Assembly: GCF_020860125.1 (NCBI RefSeq)
Contig: NZ_JAJBUX010000003.1
Location: 1-37,997, forward strand
Length of the DNA: 37,997 nt
Source of the DNA: Cloacibacillus sp.
Lineage (GTDB): Bacteria; Synergistota; Synergistia; Synergistales; Synergistaceae
Direction of reading: 5' to 3'
A program made the position numbers and the translations under genes. Every line of letters begins with the position of its first letter. Position 1 is the stretch's first letter. The notes below the pieces were generated by a model. The model did no database searches. It had not been told where the DNA came from and saw only the letters and a program-made list of their open reading frames with translations. Below, one piece after another: positions 24,365 to 32,842 of this stretch.

Positions 24365-25471
24365 ATGAGTATTTACCATATAGATGGAAACAGTCTTACA
24401 CTTGAGATGATCGGCCGGATAATGGCCGATAAAGAGGCGCGGGTCGCTCTCTCCGACGAGGCCTCGGCGCGCTGCCGCGCCTCGCGCGCCCAGATCGACC
24501 GCTGGATGGAGAGGGACGCCCCGGTAGTCTACGGCGTCAACACTGGCCTTGGCAACCTCAAAGACGTGGTGGTGCCGCCTGAAAAACATATCGAATGGAA
24601 CAAAACCCTGCCCTATCCGCACGCCGCGGGTATGGGGGAATATCTGCCGCCCGTGGTGATGCTGACCTCGCTGCTGCTGCGCGCCAACGTGCTTGCGCGC
24701 GGTTACAGCGGCGTGCGCCCCGAGCTTATTGAGAGGATACTCTCCATATATAACGCCAAGGTCGCGCCCGCCGTGCACAGCGAGGGCTCGACGGGGCTCT
24801 CCGACCTGGGGCCGCTCGCGCAGAATGTGATGACGGTAGCGGGGCTGGACGAGGCGAAGGCCTACTATCGCGGAAATCTTCTCCCCTCGCGCGAGGCGCT
24901 GCGCCTTGCGGGACTGGCGGAGAGCTTTACGCTTGAATGCAAAGAGGTCCTCGCGCAGATGAACGGTTCGACGATGACGCAGGCGATCGCCGTGCTTGCC
25001 TTCCTGCGCTTTGAGGAGCTGGCGTCGGGGATCGAGGCGCGTCTTTCCTCTGGTGGGGAGCTGCCTGAGTTCTATGAGGGCTGCCGCGAGGTCATAGGCT
25101 TCACGAAGGGTGTTCTTAACAGGGAAAACAATATCTCCTGCGACAACCCGCTGCTCTTTGAACTGCCCGAGGGCGGCTATGAGGCGGTTATGGGCTGTAA
25201 CTGCAGCAATACGCAGGTCGGCTACGCGATGGACATGATGAACACCGTCCTTGCCGAGCTGGCGAACAGCCTCTATGAAAAGGCTGGAGGCGGCCTTGCG
25301 AAGAGCGAGGCGCGCCACCTGCTGAATAAGATCAAGACCTGCGCGATGCAGGTGAGTGCCGATTCCATACCGACAAAGGGCGGTCAGGAGGACCATGTGG
25401 AATTCAGCTTCACCGCCGCCCGTAAGTTTTACTACGCCGTAGAGCTGACGGGAAAACTCCTGGCGCTCTGA
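24365..25471 (+). CDS. Truncated ammonia-lyase homologue complementary to the preceding gene
   Basis: A 368-residue member of the HAL/PAL/TAL fold. It has YGVNTGLG (Y56), PHAAGMGE (H86), QMNGSTMT, CDNPLLF, a GCNCSNTQ segment in place of GGNFHGQ, and ADSIPTKGGQEDHVEF with the family Glu. It lacks the block of roughly 120 residues (RPHPGQ, RVQDPYS-R) and the GLNSGFM stretch, both of which are present in the upstream gene. The MIO-forming segment, normally GSVGASGDLAPLA, reads GSTGLSDLGPLA (141-152), with one residue deleted and no Ala-Ser-Gly, so autocatalytic MIO formation is unlikely. A GAGGGGAG ribosome binding site lies in the 15-bp gap. The pair probably forms a hetero-oligomer; function unknown. 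Confidence 0.75.
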   Translation: MSIYHIDGNSLTLEMIGRIMADKEARVALSDEASARCRASRAQIDRWMERDAPVVYGVNTGLGNLKDVVVPPEKHIEWNKTLPYPHAAGMGEYLPPVVMLTSLLLRANVLARGYSGVRPELIERILSIYNAKVAPAVHSEGSTGLSDLGPLAQNVMTVAGLDEAKAYYRGNLLPSREALRLAGLAESFTLECKEVLAQMNGSTMTQAIAVLAFLRFEELASGIEARLSSGGELPEFYEGCREVIGFTKGVLNRENNISCDNPLLFELPEGGYEAVMGCNCSNTQVGYAMDMMNTVLAELANSLYEKAGGGLAKSEARHLLNKIKTCAMQVSADSIPTKGGQEDHVEFSFTAARKFYYAVELTGKLLAL

Positions 25472-25553
25472 TCGCGGCGTTTGCGGAACGGAGCCCCGTT
25501 GCGCGGATACCGGCAGGTGGCTTCGATGTGTTGGCTATTACGAGGAGAGAATA

Positions 25554-26027
25554 ATGCGGATTTCATTGAACCTTAATGGAGAGACAAAAACGGCGGAGGT
25601 CGACGCCGACACGCGGCTGATTGATATGCTGCGCGGCAATTTCCGGCTCACGGGAGTGAAAGAGGGCTGCGGCGCGGGGGAGTGCGGCGCCTGTACTGTG
25701 CTGCTTGACGGCGAGGCCGTCTGCTCCTGTGTTGTGCCCGCCGTTCAGGCCGACGGCTGTTCGGTGACGACGATCGAGGGGCTTGAGAAAAACGGCGAGC
25801 TCGACGTGATACAGCAGGCCTTTATCGACTGCGACGCCGTCCAGTGCGGCTTCTGCACCCCCGGCATGATAATGTCAGCCAAGGCCCTGCTGCTGAAAAA
25901 TCCCCGTCCGAGCCGCGACGATATCAAACGCGCGCTCGCGGGCAACATCTGCCGCTGTACGGGATACATCCCCATCGTGAACGCCGTTGAAAAGGCTGCG
26001 GCGCTGCTGGGAGGCGGGGAGAGATGA
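25554..26027 (+). CDS. Molybdenum hydroxylase iron-sulfur subunit (set 1)
   Basis: A 157-residue subunit of the CoxS/XdhC-type small chain, carrying two [2Fe-2S] clusters. The plant-ferredoxin-like cluster is bound by C39, C44, C47 and C59 (GCGAGECGACTVLLDG). The second, next to the molybdopterin, is bound by C98, C101, C133 and C135 (QCGFCTPGM and ICRCTGY). It passes electrons from the molybdenum centre to FAD. A GAGGAGAG ribosome binding site is present. The next gene starts inside its 3' end (4-bp ATGA overlap). Confidence 0.95.
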   Translation: MRISLNLNGETKTAEVDADTRLIDMLRGNFRLTGVKEGCGAGECGACTVLLDGEAVCSCVVPAVQADGCSVTTIEGLEKNGELDVIQQAFIDCDAVQCGFCTPGMIMSAKALLLKNPRPSRDDIKRALAGNICRCTGYIPIVNAVEKAAALLGGGER

Positions 26028-26866
26028 GCGGTCTCGAACGTCCCTGCACTTTGGTAGAACTCTTTTCGGCATACCGTCCGGGAATGGAATTTCTCGCGGG
26101 CGGCACCGACTGGATAATAAAGAACCACGGAAAGCTCGCCCCCGGCGCGGCGGTGGCCGATATCTCGCGGATAGCCGAATTAAGGGGGATTTCCGTTGAG
26201 GGCGGATATCTTCGCATCGGCGCGATGGAGACGATGACGGCGCTGCACCGCAGCGACATCGTGCGCAGATACGCCTCGGCTCTAGCCGACGCCGCCTATG
26301 TGATGGGCTCCGAACAGATAAGGAACCGCGCCACCGTCGGCGGCAATGTTGCGAACGCCTCTCCCGCCGCGGATACCCCCGCGCCGCTTGCCGCGCTGGG
26401 CGCGGCGGTCGTCATCGCCTCACCCAGCGGAGAGCGGCGGGCCTCCGTTGAGGAGGTTGTGGGAAGAAACAAAAACAGCCTTTCCAAGGGCGAGATCATC
26501 AAGGAGTTTCTCATTCCCGCTGACGAGGGGCGGATATCGGCCTTCTTAAAGATCGGCAGCCGCAGCCAGGTCAGCATCTCCAGAATAAATATCGCCGTCT
26601 CCGCGTGCCGCGAAGACGGCCTTTATAAAGAGGCGCGGGTCTATGTGGGAACGCTGGGTGCGGCAGCGAGAAGGTGCGCCGGCGCGGAGGCCGCGCTCGG
26701 CAGGCCAGATTTCGCGCAAAAACTTCCGGAAGAGCTCTGCGGGCTTGCCGCCGAGGCGATACCGGGAAGATCTACGCTGCCCTACAAACAGTCGGCGCTG
26801 CGCGCGCTCGCGCAGGATATATGCGCACTGCTGGGAAAGCGGGCGGAGGGGGCCGGATGCAGATGA
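26024..26866 (+). CDS. Molybdenum hydroxylase FAD-binding subunit (set 1)
   Basis: A 280-residue CoxM-type flavoprotein subunit. FAD-binding motifs are FLAGGTDWIIK near residue 25 and RNRATVGGNVANASPAADT near 100-118. There is no four-cysteine insertion in this copy, unlike the second FAD subunit downstream. It accepts electrons from the iron-sulfur subunit and hands them to an external acceptor. ATGA overlap with the gene before and a 4- to 10-bp overlap with the gene after imply tightly coupled expression. Confidence 0.93.
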   Translation: MSGLERPCTLVELFSAYRPGMEFLAGGTDWIIKNHGKLAPGAAVADISRIAELRGISVEGGYLRIGAMETMTALHRSDIVRRYASALADAAYVMGSEQIRNRATVGGNVANASPAADTPAPLAALGAAVVIASPSGERRASVEEVVGRNKNSLSKGEIIKEFLIPADEGRISAFLKIGSRSQVSISRINIAVSACREDGLYKEARVYVGTLGAAARRCAGAEAALGRPDFAQKLPEELCGLAAEAIPGRSTLPYKQSALRALAQDICALLGKRAEGAGCR

Positions 26867-29097
26867 AAAAAGATGATTTTAAGTATATTGGCAAACGTGT
26901 GATCCGTGAAGATTCCGCCGACAAGGTACGCGGCAGGTACGACTACCTCGCCGATTCTCTGCCGCAGGACACGCTGGTCGGCATCCCGCTTCTCAGCGCG
27001 CGGGCCAACGCGCTCATAAAGGAGATCGATACCGCGGAGGCGGAAAAGATCGAGGGCGTGACGATACTGACCTTCAAAGACGCGCCGGATAATAAATACA
27101 ACAGCGGCGAATGGTTCCCCGGACAGAACGATTTCCGTGACGAGACGGTGCTCACGGGACACGCGCGCCATGTAGGCGACCGCATCGGCCTCGTCCTTGC
27201 GGAAGACGAAAAGAGCGCCCGCGCCGCGCTGCAAAAAATAAGGGTGGAGTACGAGCCGCTCCCCGCGGTCGTCAGCCTGAGCGAGGCGCAGGAGATGGCG
27301 CATATGCTCCATGAGGATGGACAGCGCTCCTTCCCTGGCAGCCTCGAGTACAGAGACGTCGAGGGCGCTTTCGCCGCCGCCTCCCACATCGAAAGCGATG
27401 TAATATACACACCTAAGATACATCACGCGGCGATGGAGACGCACTGCGTCCTCGCCATTCCGCGCCCCGAAAGGGTTATCAAGATCCACACGCCCTGCCA
27501 GATAATCTTCGGCGTACAGCACGCGGTGGCGCAGGTGCTGCCGCTGCCGCTCTCAAAGATCCGCGTCATCAAGGCGAACATGGGCGGGACCTTCGGCGGC
27601 AAACAGGAGAGCGTCTTTGAGCCTCTCTGCGCCTGGGCGGCCTGGAAGCTGCGCCGTCCTGTCTTTATCAACACGAACCGCGGCGAGACGATGGCCGCGA
27701 CGCGCACGCGCGCTGCGGCGCTCGGCCGCGTCACGACGGCGCTCGACGGCGAGGGACACATTCTCGCGCGTAAATTCGACATAACGGCCGACGCCGGAGC
27801 CTACCTGACCGGAACGAAAAAGGTGATGATGGCGATGGGGAAAAAGGCCTCGCGCCTTTACCGTATTCCGGCGCTGCGCTATGAGGGACGCACGGTGCGC
27901 ACCTCGACGACGCCCGCGGGCGCCTGCCGCGGCTACGGCTCGCCGCAGATCCACACGATAACCGAGATCCACACGGACCTTATGTGCCGCAGGCTTGGCC
28001 TCGACCCGCTGCGCTTCCGTCTTGAAAACCTCGTGCACGATGGCGACGCCGACCCCAGCGGCGCGTCGAATATCGGCCGCGCCCGCGTCATCGAGTGCCT
28101 TGAGGAGGGGGCGCGTCGCTTTGGTTGGGACGAATGCCGCGAGCCGCGGCTGAGCGCCGACGGCCGTTACGCCACCGGCGCCGGCTTTGCCTGCTGCACG
28201 CACGGCAACGGCTATTACAAGACCGTATATCATGACATGACGCAGATGTCGCTGCGTATCCTTGAGGACGGCTCGGCAATCCTGCGCACGGCGATCCACG
28301 AGCTCGGCAACAGGACGACGACGGCGCTGGCCCAGATCGTCGCCGAGACGACGGGAATTGATGTTTCGCGGATCACCGTCACCGAGGGCGATACGAACTT
28401 CAGCTCCTACGACGCCGGATGTCAGGCAAGCCGCGTGATCTACGTCTGCGGCGAATGCGCGCGCCTCGTTTCCGAGGAGGCGGTTAAATTGCTCTGCGCG
28501 AAGGCCTCCGAGATGTACGACGCCTCCGTGGAGCTTCACGACGGCGTTCTAGCCGTGGGCGGAGATAAAATAGAGATCGGCGAAGCGGTGCGGCGCATAA
28601 TGCGCGAAAAGCGCTGCTCGATCGAGGCCCATTACGAACACGCCCCGGAGAACAACCCCGCCTCTTTTGGGGTACACTTCGCGCAGGTGACGGTCGACAG
28701 GCTCTCCGGCCTCGTGAAGGTGGACCACTACCTCGCAGTGCACGACATAGGGCAGTCTATCAACCGCAGCTTCGTCGAGGGACAGATATACGGCGGCGTG
28801 CAGATGGGCATCGGCATGGCCCTCTGCGAAGAGCTTGATTACAGCGCAGAGGGAATACCGAAGGCGGATAACTTTGACAAATATCACATGGTAAACGCTC
28901 CGGATATGCCGGAGGTAGAGGTGATGCTCATCGAGGACGGCGAGCCCGGCGGGCCCTTTGGCGCGAAGAGTATCGGCGAAGTCTGCACGGTCCCCGTATC
29001 AGCAGCGGTGGTGAACGCCGTCAACCGCGCGCTCGGGAGTTCGCTCGCCGAACTGCCGCTGACGCCGGCAAAGATCGCGGCGGCGGCCGCAAAATAA
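26857..29097 (+). CDS. Molybdenum hydroxylase large (molybdopterin) subunit (set 1)
   Basis: A 746-residue catalytic subunit of the xanthine dehydrogenase/aldehyde oxidase family. N-terminal domain (about 1-110) with VRGRYDYLADSL; molybdopterin-binding segments NMGGTFGGKQE, PAGACRGYGSPQ and CQASRVIY; and C-terminal GPFGAKSIGE with the active-site glutamate at about E708. These enzymes hydroxylate C-H next to nitrogen in heteroaromatic rings or oxidise aldehydes. Start at 26857 is chosen for GGAGG 7 nt upstream; ATG 26863, giving an ATGA overlap with the FAD gene, is an alternative. Substrate cannot be named; context suggests an imidazole- or purine-like ring. Confidence 0.93.
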   Translation: MQMKKDDFKYIGKRVIREDSADKVRGRYDYLADSLPQDTLVGIPLLSARANALIKEIDTAEAEKIEGVTILTFKDAPDNKYNSGEWFPGQNDFRDETVLTGHARHVGDRIGLVLAEDEKSARAALQKIRVEYEPLPAVVSLSEAQEMAHMLHEDGQRSFPGSLEYRDVEGAFAAASHIESDVIYTPKIHHAAMETHCVLAIPRPERVIKIHTPCQIIFGVQHAVAQVLPLPLSKIRVIKANMGGTFGGKQESVFEPLCAWAAWKLRRPVFINTNRGETMAATRTRAAALGRVTTALDGEGHILARKFDITADAGAYLTGTKKVMMAMGKKASRLYRIPALRYEGRTVRTSTTPAGACRGYGSPQIHTITEIHTDLMCRRLGLDPLRFRLENLVHDGDADPSGASNIGRARVIECLEEGARRFGWDECREPRLSADGRYATGAGFACCTHGNGYYKTVYHDMTQMSLRILEDGSAILRTAIHELGNRTTTALAQIVAETTGIDVSRITVTEGDTNFSSYDAGCQASRVIYVCGECARLVSEEAVKLLCAKASEMYDASVELHDGVLAVGGDKIEIGEAVRRIMREKRCSIEAHYEHAPENNPASFGVHFAQVTVDRLSGLVKVDHYLAVHDIGQSINRSFVEGQIYGGVQMGIGMALCEELDYSAEGIPKADNFDKYHMVNAPDMPEVEVMLIEDGEPGGPFGAKSIGEVCTVPVSAAVVNAVNRALGSSLAELPLTPAKIAAAAAK

Positions 29098-29151
29098 ATG
29101 TAAATAGGGAGCGACCGGCTCTTTATTATAAAAACAAAGGAGGATGTTCTT

Positions 29152-30723
29152 ATGGATTCTGGAAAGTCTTCAAACGAGAATATGAAGAAGGCGATACGCT
29201 GGGAGGTCTTTATCCCCGCTTATATTGTGGTCGCGATAGCGGCTGTCGTCGGCATCGTCAACAAAGATATGCTCACGAAGGCCAGCAATATGTTCTTCTT
29301 CTGGTCTCTCGACAGCTTTGGGTGGCTCTATCAGATCTCGATCATGGCGAGCTTTGTTCTCGTCCTCGTTGTAACCTGTTCTTCAAAGATAGGCAACATG
29401 AGGATAGGGGGCAAAGACGCCAAGCCTAAGTACGGTTTCTGGACCTGGTTTGCGATGGCGCTCACAGGCGGCATCGCGACGGGGATCGTCACCTGGGGCG
29501 TCAACGAGCCCGTAATCTATTTTGGCAACGTCTGGGGGGAGCTTAATACCCTCGGGATTGAACCGGGAACGACCAACGCGGCGATCTTCGCGATGGCCCG
29601 CACCTACTACAACTGGACCTTCATACCCTACGCGATATACGCGATGTGCGGCCTGCTCGTCGCCTATATCTACTATCATAAACGGGGAAGCCTCACGGTG
29701 ACCGCGACGCTGAAACCGCTCTTCGGCGACAAGATCACCACCCCCGCCGCCTCGGCGGTCATAGACACACTTTTGATGCTCGCGCTGACGATCGGACTCG
29801 CGACGGGGCTTACGATGTGTATCACACTCACCGTCACCGGACTTAAGAGCGCCTACGGCATCGCCGAAAGTTTGCCGCTATTTATCGGTATCGGCGTGGC
29901 CATCATCTTCGCCTTCACATTCTCCACCTACGTCGGCCTCGACAAGGGGCTAAAGATTATCGGCAGCCTCAACGCCTGGTTCTATTACGGGCTCATCGTC
30001 CTGCTGTTCGTCACCGGATCGACGCTCTACATACTCAGGATAGGCACGGCTGGCCTCGCCACCTGGATGCACAACTTCTGGCTATGGGGCCTTGACCTGA
30101 TCGATATCGGCGGCGCGGCGCTCACCCGTTCATGGACGCTCTTTGACTGGGCCTTCTGGGTCGGCTACGCCCCCGTTACGGGGATATTCCTCGCGATGCT
30201 CTCCTATGGCCGCACCGTAAGAGAATACATGCTCGTCAACTGGGTCCTTCCGTCAATATTCGGCATCATCTGGTTCGCCATCTGGGGCGCGAGCGCGATG
30301 CACATGCAGGCGACCGGCGCGGCGGACCTTGTCGGCGCGATCAACAGCGGCGGCGCGGTCATGGCGCTCTGGGAATTCCTCAAACATCTGCCGTTTGGAA
30401 TCGGCTATATCGTGCTGCCGGTCAACATCCTTGTAATCCTCGCCTCCTTCATCACCTGCGCCGACGCGACGCTCACCAACATCGGTTCGATGTGTATGCG
30501 CGACGTCCCCATCGGGACGGAGCCTCCGGCAAAGATGAAGATGATATGGGGTATCTCCGTCGGTATCGTCGCGATAATCATGGCGGCCTTCGGCGGCGGC
30601 GCGCAGGGGGTCGACGGCGTCAAGGCGCTTGCGGCGGCGGCCGGGTTCGTGGTACTTTTCATCTTCGCCGTACAGGTGATAGCCTTTATCAAAGTATTCT
30701 TTGTGGATAAGGTTCAGGAATAA
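29152..30723 (+). CDS. BCCT-family betaine/carnitine/choline-type transporter
   Basis: A 523-residue protein with about 12 membrane helices. The family TM3 glycine region reads GGIATGIVTWGVNEPVIYFG. The signature helix is WTLFDWAFWVGYAPVTGIF, then SYGRTVREYM, giving the Trp-rich box that cages trimethylammonium groups in BetP and CaiT. BCCT carriers move quaternary ammonium compounds by Na+ symport, H+ symport or antiport. Ribosome binding site AAAGGAGG. The next gene, an ammonia-lyase homologue, starts 24 bp after it, so a zwitterionic betaine that can undergo 1,2-elimination is the likely cargo. Ergothioneine, hercynine or a related betaine would fit. Confidence 0.93.
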   Translation: MDSGKSSNENMKKAIRWEVFIPAYIVVAIAAVVGIVNKDMLTKASNMFFFWSLDSFGWLYQISIMASFVLVLVVTCSSKIGNMRIGGKDAKPKYGFWTWFAMALTGGIATGIVTWGVNEPVIYFGNVWGELNTLGIEPGTTNAAIFAMARTYYNWTFIPYAIYAMCGLLVAYIYYHKRGSLTVTATLKPLFGDKITTPAASAVIDTLLMLALTIGLATGLTMCITLTVTGLKSAYGIAESLPLFIGIGVAIIFAFTFSTYVGLDKGLKIIGSLNAWFYYGLIVLLFVTGSTLYILRIGTAGLATWMHNFWLWGLDLIDIGGAALTRSWTLFDWAFWVGYAPVTGIFLAMLSYGRTVREYMLVNWVLPSIFGIIWFAIWGASAMHMQATGAADLVGAINSGGAVMALWEFLKHLPFGIGYIVLPVNILVILASFITCADATLTNIGSMCMRDVPIGTEPPAKMKMIWGISVGIVAIIMAAFGGGAQGVDGVKALAAAAGFVVLFIFAVQVIAFIKVFFVDKVQE

Positions 30724-30747
30724 CCTGGGGGAGAGGGGATATTTTTG

Positions 30748-32265
30748 ATGAAAATAGTTCTTACGGGAAATGATCTTACAGTCAGCGACGTCTGGGAGAT
30801 CGCGGTAAACGGCGCGGAGGTGGAGATCAGTCCCGAAGCCGAGGCGAAGCTCGAAGCCTCGCGTAAATTGGTATACGAACTGGTTGACGCCGACGTTCCC
30901 GTCTACGGTTTTAATACCGGGGTCGGTTGGAACAAGGACCATAAGATAGCGAAAGAATTTTTTGAGGATTTCAACCGCAAACTCATCTACTGCCACTCCT
31001 TCGGCGTAGAACCTGAGGCCTCTGAGGCCGAGGTGCGCGCGATGATGGCCATTAGGCTCAACTGCCTGCTGCTCGGCTATACCGGGATACAGCCGGCGGC
31101 CGCGCGCCGCTACGCGGAGCTGCTGAACGCGGGGCTGCACCCCGTAGTCCCCGAAAAGGGCTCCGTCGGCGAGGCCGACCTGACGCCGCTCGCGCATATC
31201 GGCCTCGTGATGATCGGCGAAGGAGAGGCAAATTATAAAGGACGCCGGATGAGCTCCGCCGAGGCGCACAAACTTGCCGGACTCGATTCGGTCGTGCTGG
31301 GGCCGAAGGACGGGCTCGCGATCGTCAGCTCCAGCGCCTTCTCCGCGGGCGAGGCGGCGCTGGCGTTCAAAGAGCTGCGGGAGCTCGTCGACATGGGAGA
31401 TATCATCTCGTGCCTGTCGCTTGAAGGCCTCCACGGCAACACCTCGCCGATTGAGGCTGGGGTAATGGCGGCGCGGAAGATGGAAGGACAGGCGAAGAGC
31501 GTGGAACGGATGCGCGGATATCTCGCGGGCAGCGACATCTGCGGGAGCTACCCCGGGAAACCCGTACAGGACCCGCTCTGCTTCCGGGGCGCGGCCTATA
31601 TCAACGGCTCGCTGCGCGACGCGCTTGAATATGCCGAGAAATACCTCTCCATACAGATGAACAGCACGGACGACAACCCCTGCCTGCTGCTTGACGAGAG
31701 GCGGATCATCTCAAACTCCAATTTTGAGACGACGACCCTCGCCACAGCCATTGAGATGCTCTCCATCGTTCTGAGCCACGTGTCGCGTATGTCCTGCTAC
31801 AGGATGCTGAGACTGGTGAATCCGGAGCTGACAAAACTGCCCCGTTTCCTGAGCCATGACGGCGGTCAGTCGCACTGCTTCGGAACGATACAGAAGTGTT
31901 TTGCCTCCCTCGACACGGAGATACGCCATCTCTCAAATCCCTGCTCCGTAGATTACCTCTCGCTCTCCGGTTCGATTGAGGACCACGCGAACAATACGCC
32001 GCTGGTCGTGCAGCATCTGCGCCAGATCGTGAAAAATCTCCAATACATATATGGAATGGAGCTCATTCATGCCTGCCAGGCGATAGAGCTCCGTAAACGG
32101 CAGGGGAAATTCAACCTTGGCAAAGGCACGGCCGCCGCATATGAGGCGTTCCGTAAGGAGCTTCCGCTTTACACCAACGACCGTCCGCTTGCGCCTGATG
32201 TCAAAAAGGCTTACAAGTTCGTCAAGAGCGCGGCGCTTCTCAGGAGTGTCGGCGAGGCGCGGTAA
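30748..32265 (+). CDS. MIO-less ammonia-lyase superfamily enzyme, candidate ergothionase-like betaine lyase
   Basis: A 505-residue full-length HAL/PAL-fold protein; start 30748 has GGGGAGAGGGG 8 nt upstream. Up to the active-site loop its numbering matches Pseudomonas HutH without gaps: Y53 in YGFNTGVG and H83 in CHSFGVE. It then has GSVGEADLTPLAH (138-150) where HutH has GSVGASGDLAPLAH, so the Ala-Ser-Gly triad is replaced by Glu-Ala with one residue deleted. VQDPLCF, STDDNPCLL, NFETTT and SVDYLSLSGSIEDHANN also match family positions with substitutions. Ergothionase of Treponema denticola is a known member of this fold that eliminates trimethylamine without MIO. With the BCCT carrier next door, trimethylamine elimination from a histidine-derived betaine is the favoured role; annotation as plain histidine ammonia-lyase would be doubtful. 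Confidence 0.75.
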   Translation: MKIVLTGNDLTVSDVWEIAVNGAEVEISPEAEAKLEASRKLVYELVDADVPVYGFNTGVGWNKDHKIAKEFFEDFNRKLIYCHSFGVEPEASEAEVRAMMAIRLNCLLLGYTGIQPAAARRYAELLNAGLHPVVPEKGSVGEADLTPLAHIGLVMIGEGEANYKGRRMSSAEAHKLAGLDSVVLGPKDGLAIVSSSAFSAGEAALAFKELRELVDMGDIISCLSLEGLHGNTSPIEAGVMAARKMEGQAKSVERMRGYLAGSDICGSYPGKPVQDPLCFRGAAYINGSLRDALEYAEKYLSIQMNSTDDNPCLLLDERRIISNSNFETTTLATAIEMLSIVLSHVSRMSCYRMLRLVNPELTKLPRFLSHDGGQSHCFGTIQKCFASLDTEIRHLSNPCSVDYLSLSGSIEDHANNTPLVVQHLRQIVKNLQYIYGMELIHACQAIELRKRQGKFNLGKGTAAAYEAFRKELPLYTNDRPLAPDVKKAYKFVKSAALLRSVGEAR

Positions 32266-32291
32266 ACATCCGCAGAAGATAACTGTTACGA

Positions 32292-32320
32292 AGGGGCGGG
32301 GCGGTTCCGCCCACGCCCCT
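32292..32320 (+). terminator. GC-rich hairpin between the lyase and the second hydroxylase set
   Basis: AGGGGCGGGGCGG (32292-32304) pairs with CCGCCCACGCCCCT (32307-32320), with one bulged A and a tiny loop. It is followed by TGGCTTTATA rather than a clean T run. It may be a weak terminator, an attenuator, or a barrier that sets different mRNA levels for the two halves of the operon. Confidence 0.4.
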
Positions 32321-32362
32321 TGGCTTTATAGGGCAAGATTTTATTTCGCGAGGAAGAGAGTC

Positions 32363-32842
32363 ATGGATTACAAAATAGAGATACTCCTGAACGGAGAGAG
32401 CTGCTCTTTTGCGGTCTCCGAAGATGAGATGTTGCTGGATACGATACGCGTAAAGGCCGGACTGGAAGGATGCAAGCGCGGCTGTGACAGCGGTGAGTGC
32501 GGCGCCTGTACCGTGCTCCTTGACGGCCAGCCGGTAAACTCATGCTCTTACTTATCCGTCCAGGCCGACGGCAGGTCGGTCGTCACCATAGAGGGGTTAA
32601 CGAAAGGAACGGAGCTCCATCCCGTACAGCAGGCCTTTTATGACGCTGGAGCCGTGCAGTGCGGCTACTGTATCCCCGGAATGGTGCTCTCGGCGAAGGC
32701 TCTGCTCGATAAAAATCCGGTGCCGTCGTCGGATGAGATACGCAAAGCCCTCTCGGGAAACCTCTGCCGCTGCACCGGTTATACGAAGATAGAAGAGGCG
32801 GTGCAGCTCGCCGCCGAAAGACTGGGCGGAGGGGCGAGATGA
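32363..32842 (+). CDS. Molybdenum hydroxylase iron-sulfur subunit (set 2)
   Basis: A 159-residue two-[2Fe-2S] subunit. Cluster ligands are C41, C46, C49 and C61 (RGCDSGECGACTVLLDG) and C100, C103, C135 and C137 (QCGYCIPGM and LCRCTGY). The ATG at 32363 is chosen because it starts the ferredoxin fold and has GAGGAAGAGAG upstream; the frame is open for 80 codons further, but that stretch overlaps the lyase gene in another frame and is not protein-like. The large subunit follows with an ATGA overlap. Confidence 0.94.
   Translation: MDYKIEILLNGESCSFAVSEDEMLLDTIRVKAGLEGCKRGCDSGECGACTVLLDGQPVNSCSYLSVQADGRSVVTIEGLTKGTELHPVQQAFYDAGAVQCGYCIPGMVLSAKALLDKNPVPSSDEIRKALSGNLCRCTGYTKIEEAVQLAAERLGGGAR

Noticed and set aside
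23795..25396. A 533-codon open frame on the minus strand across both lyase fragments
   Set aside because: It lies opposite genes with clear lyase motifs, has an Arg/His/Gln-rich composition typical of antisense frames in GC-rich DNA, and shows no recognisable domain.
25554..29097. Naming set 1 as xanthine dehydrogenase (xdhABC)
   Set aside because: The family is clear but substrate specificity cannot be read from these motifs, and the neighbours are not purine genes.
30748..32265. Plain histidine ammonia-lyase (hutH) call for the full-length lyase
   Set aside because: The MIO-forming Ala-Ser-Gly is missing, no hutU, hutI or hutG gene is nearby, and a betaine-type transporter precedes it.
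32117..32362. Upstream extension of the second iron-sulfur subunit
   Set aside because: The frame is open, but this part overlaps the lyase 3' end, is Arg/Ser-rich and has no family similarity; the ATG at 32363 has a ribosome binding site.
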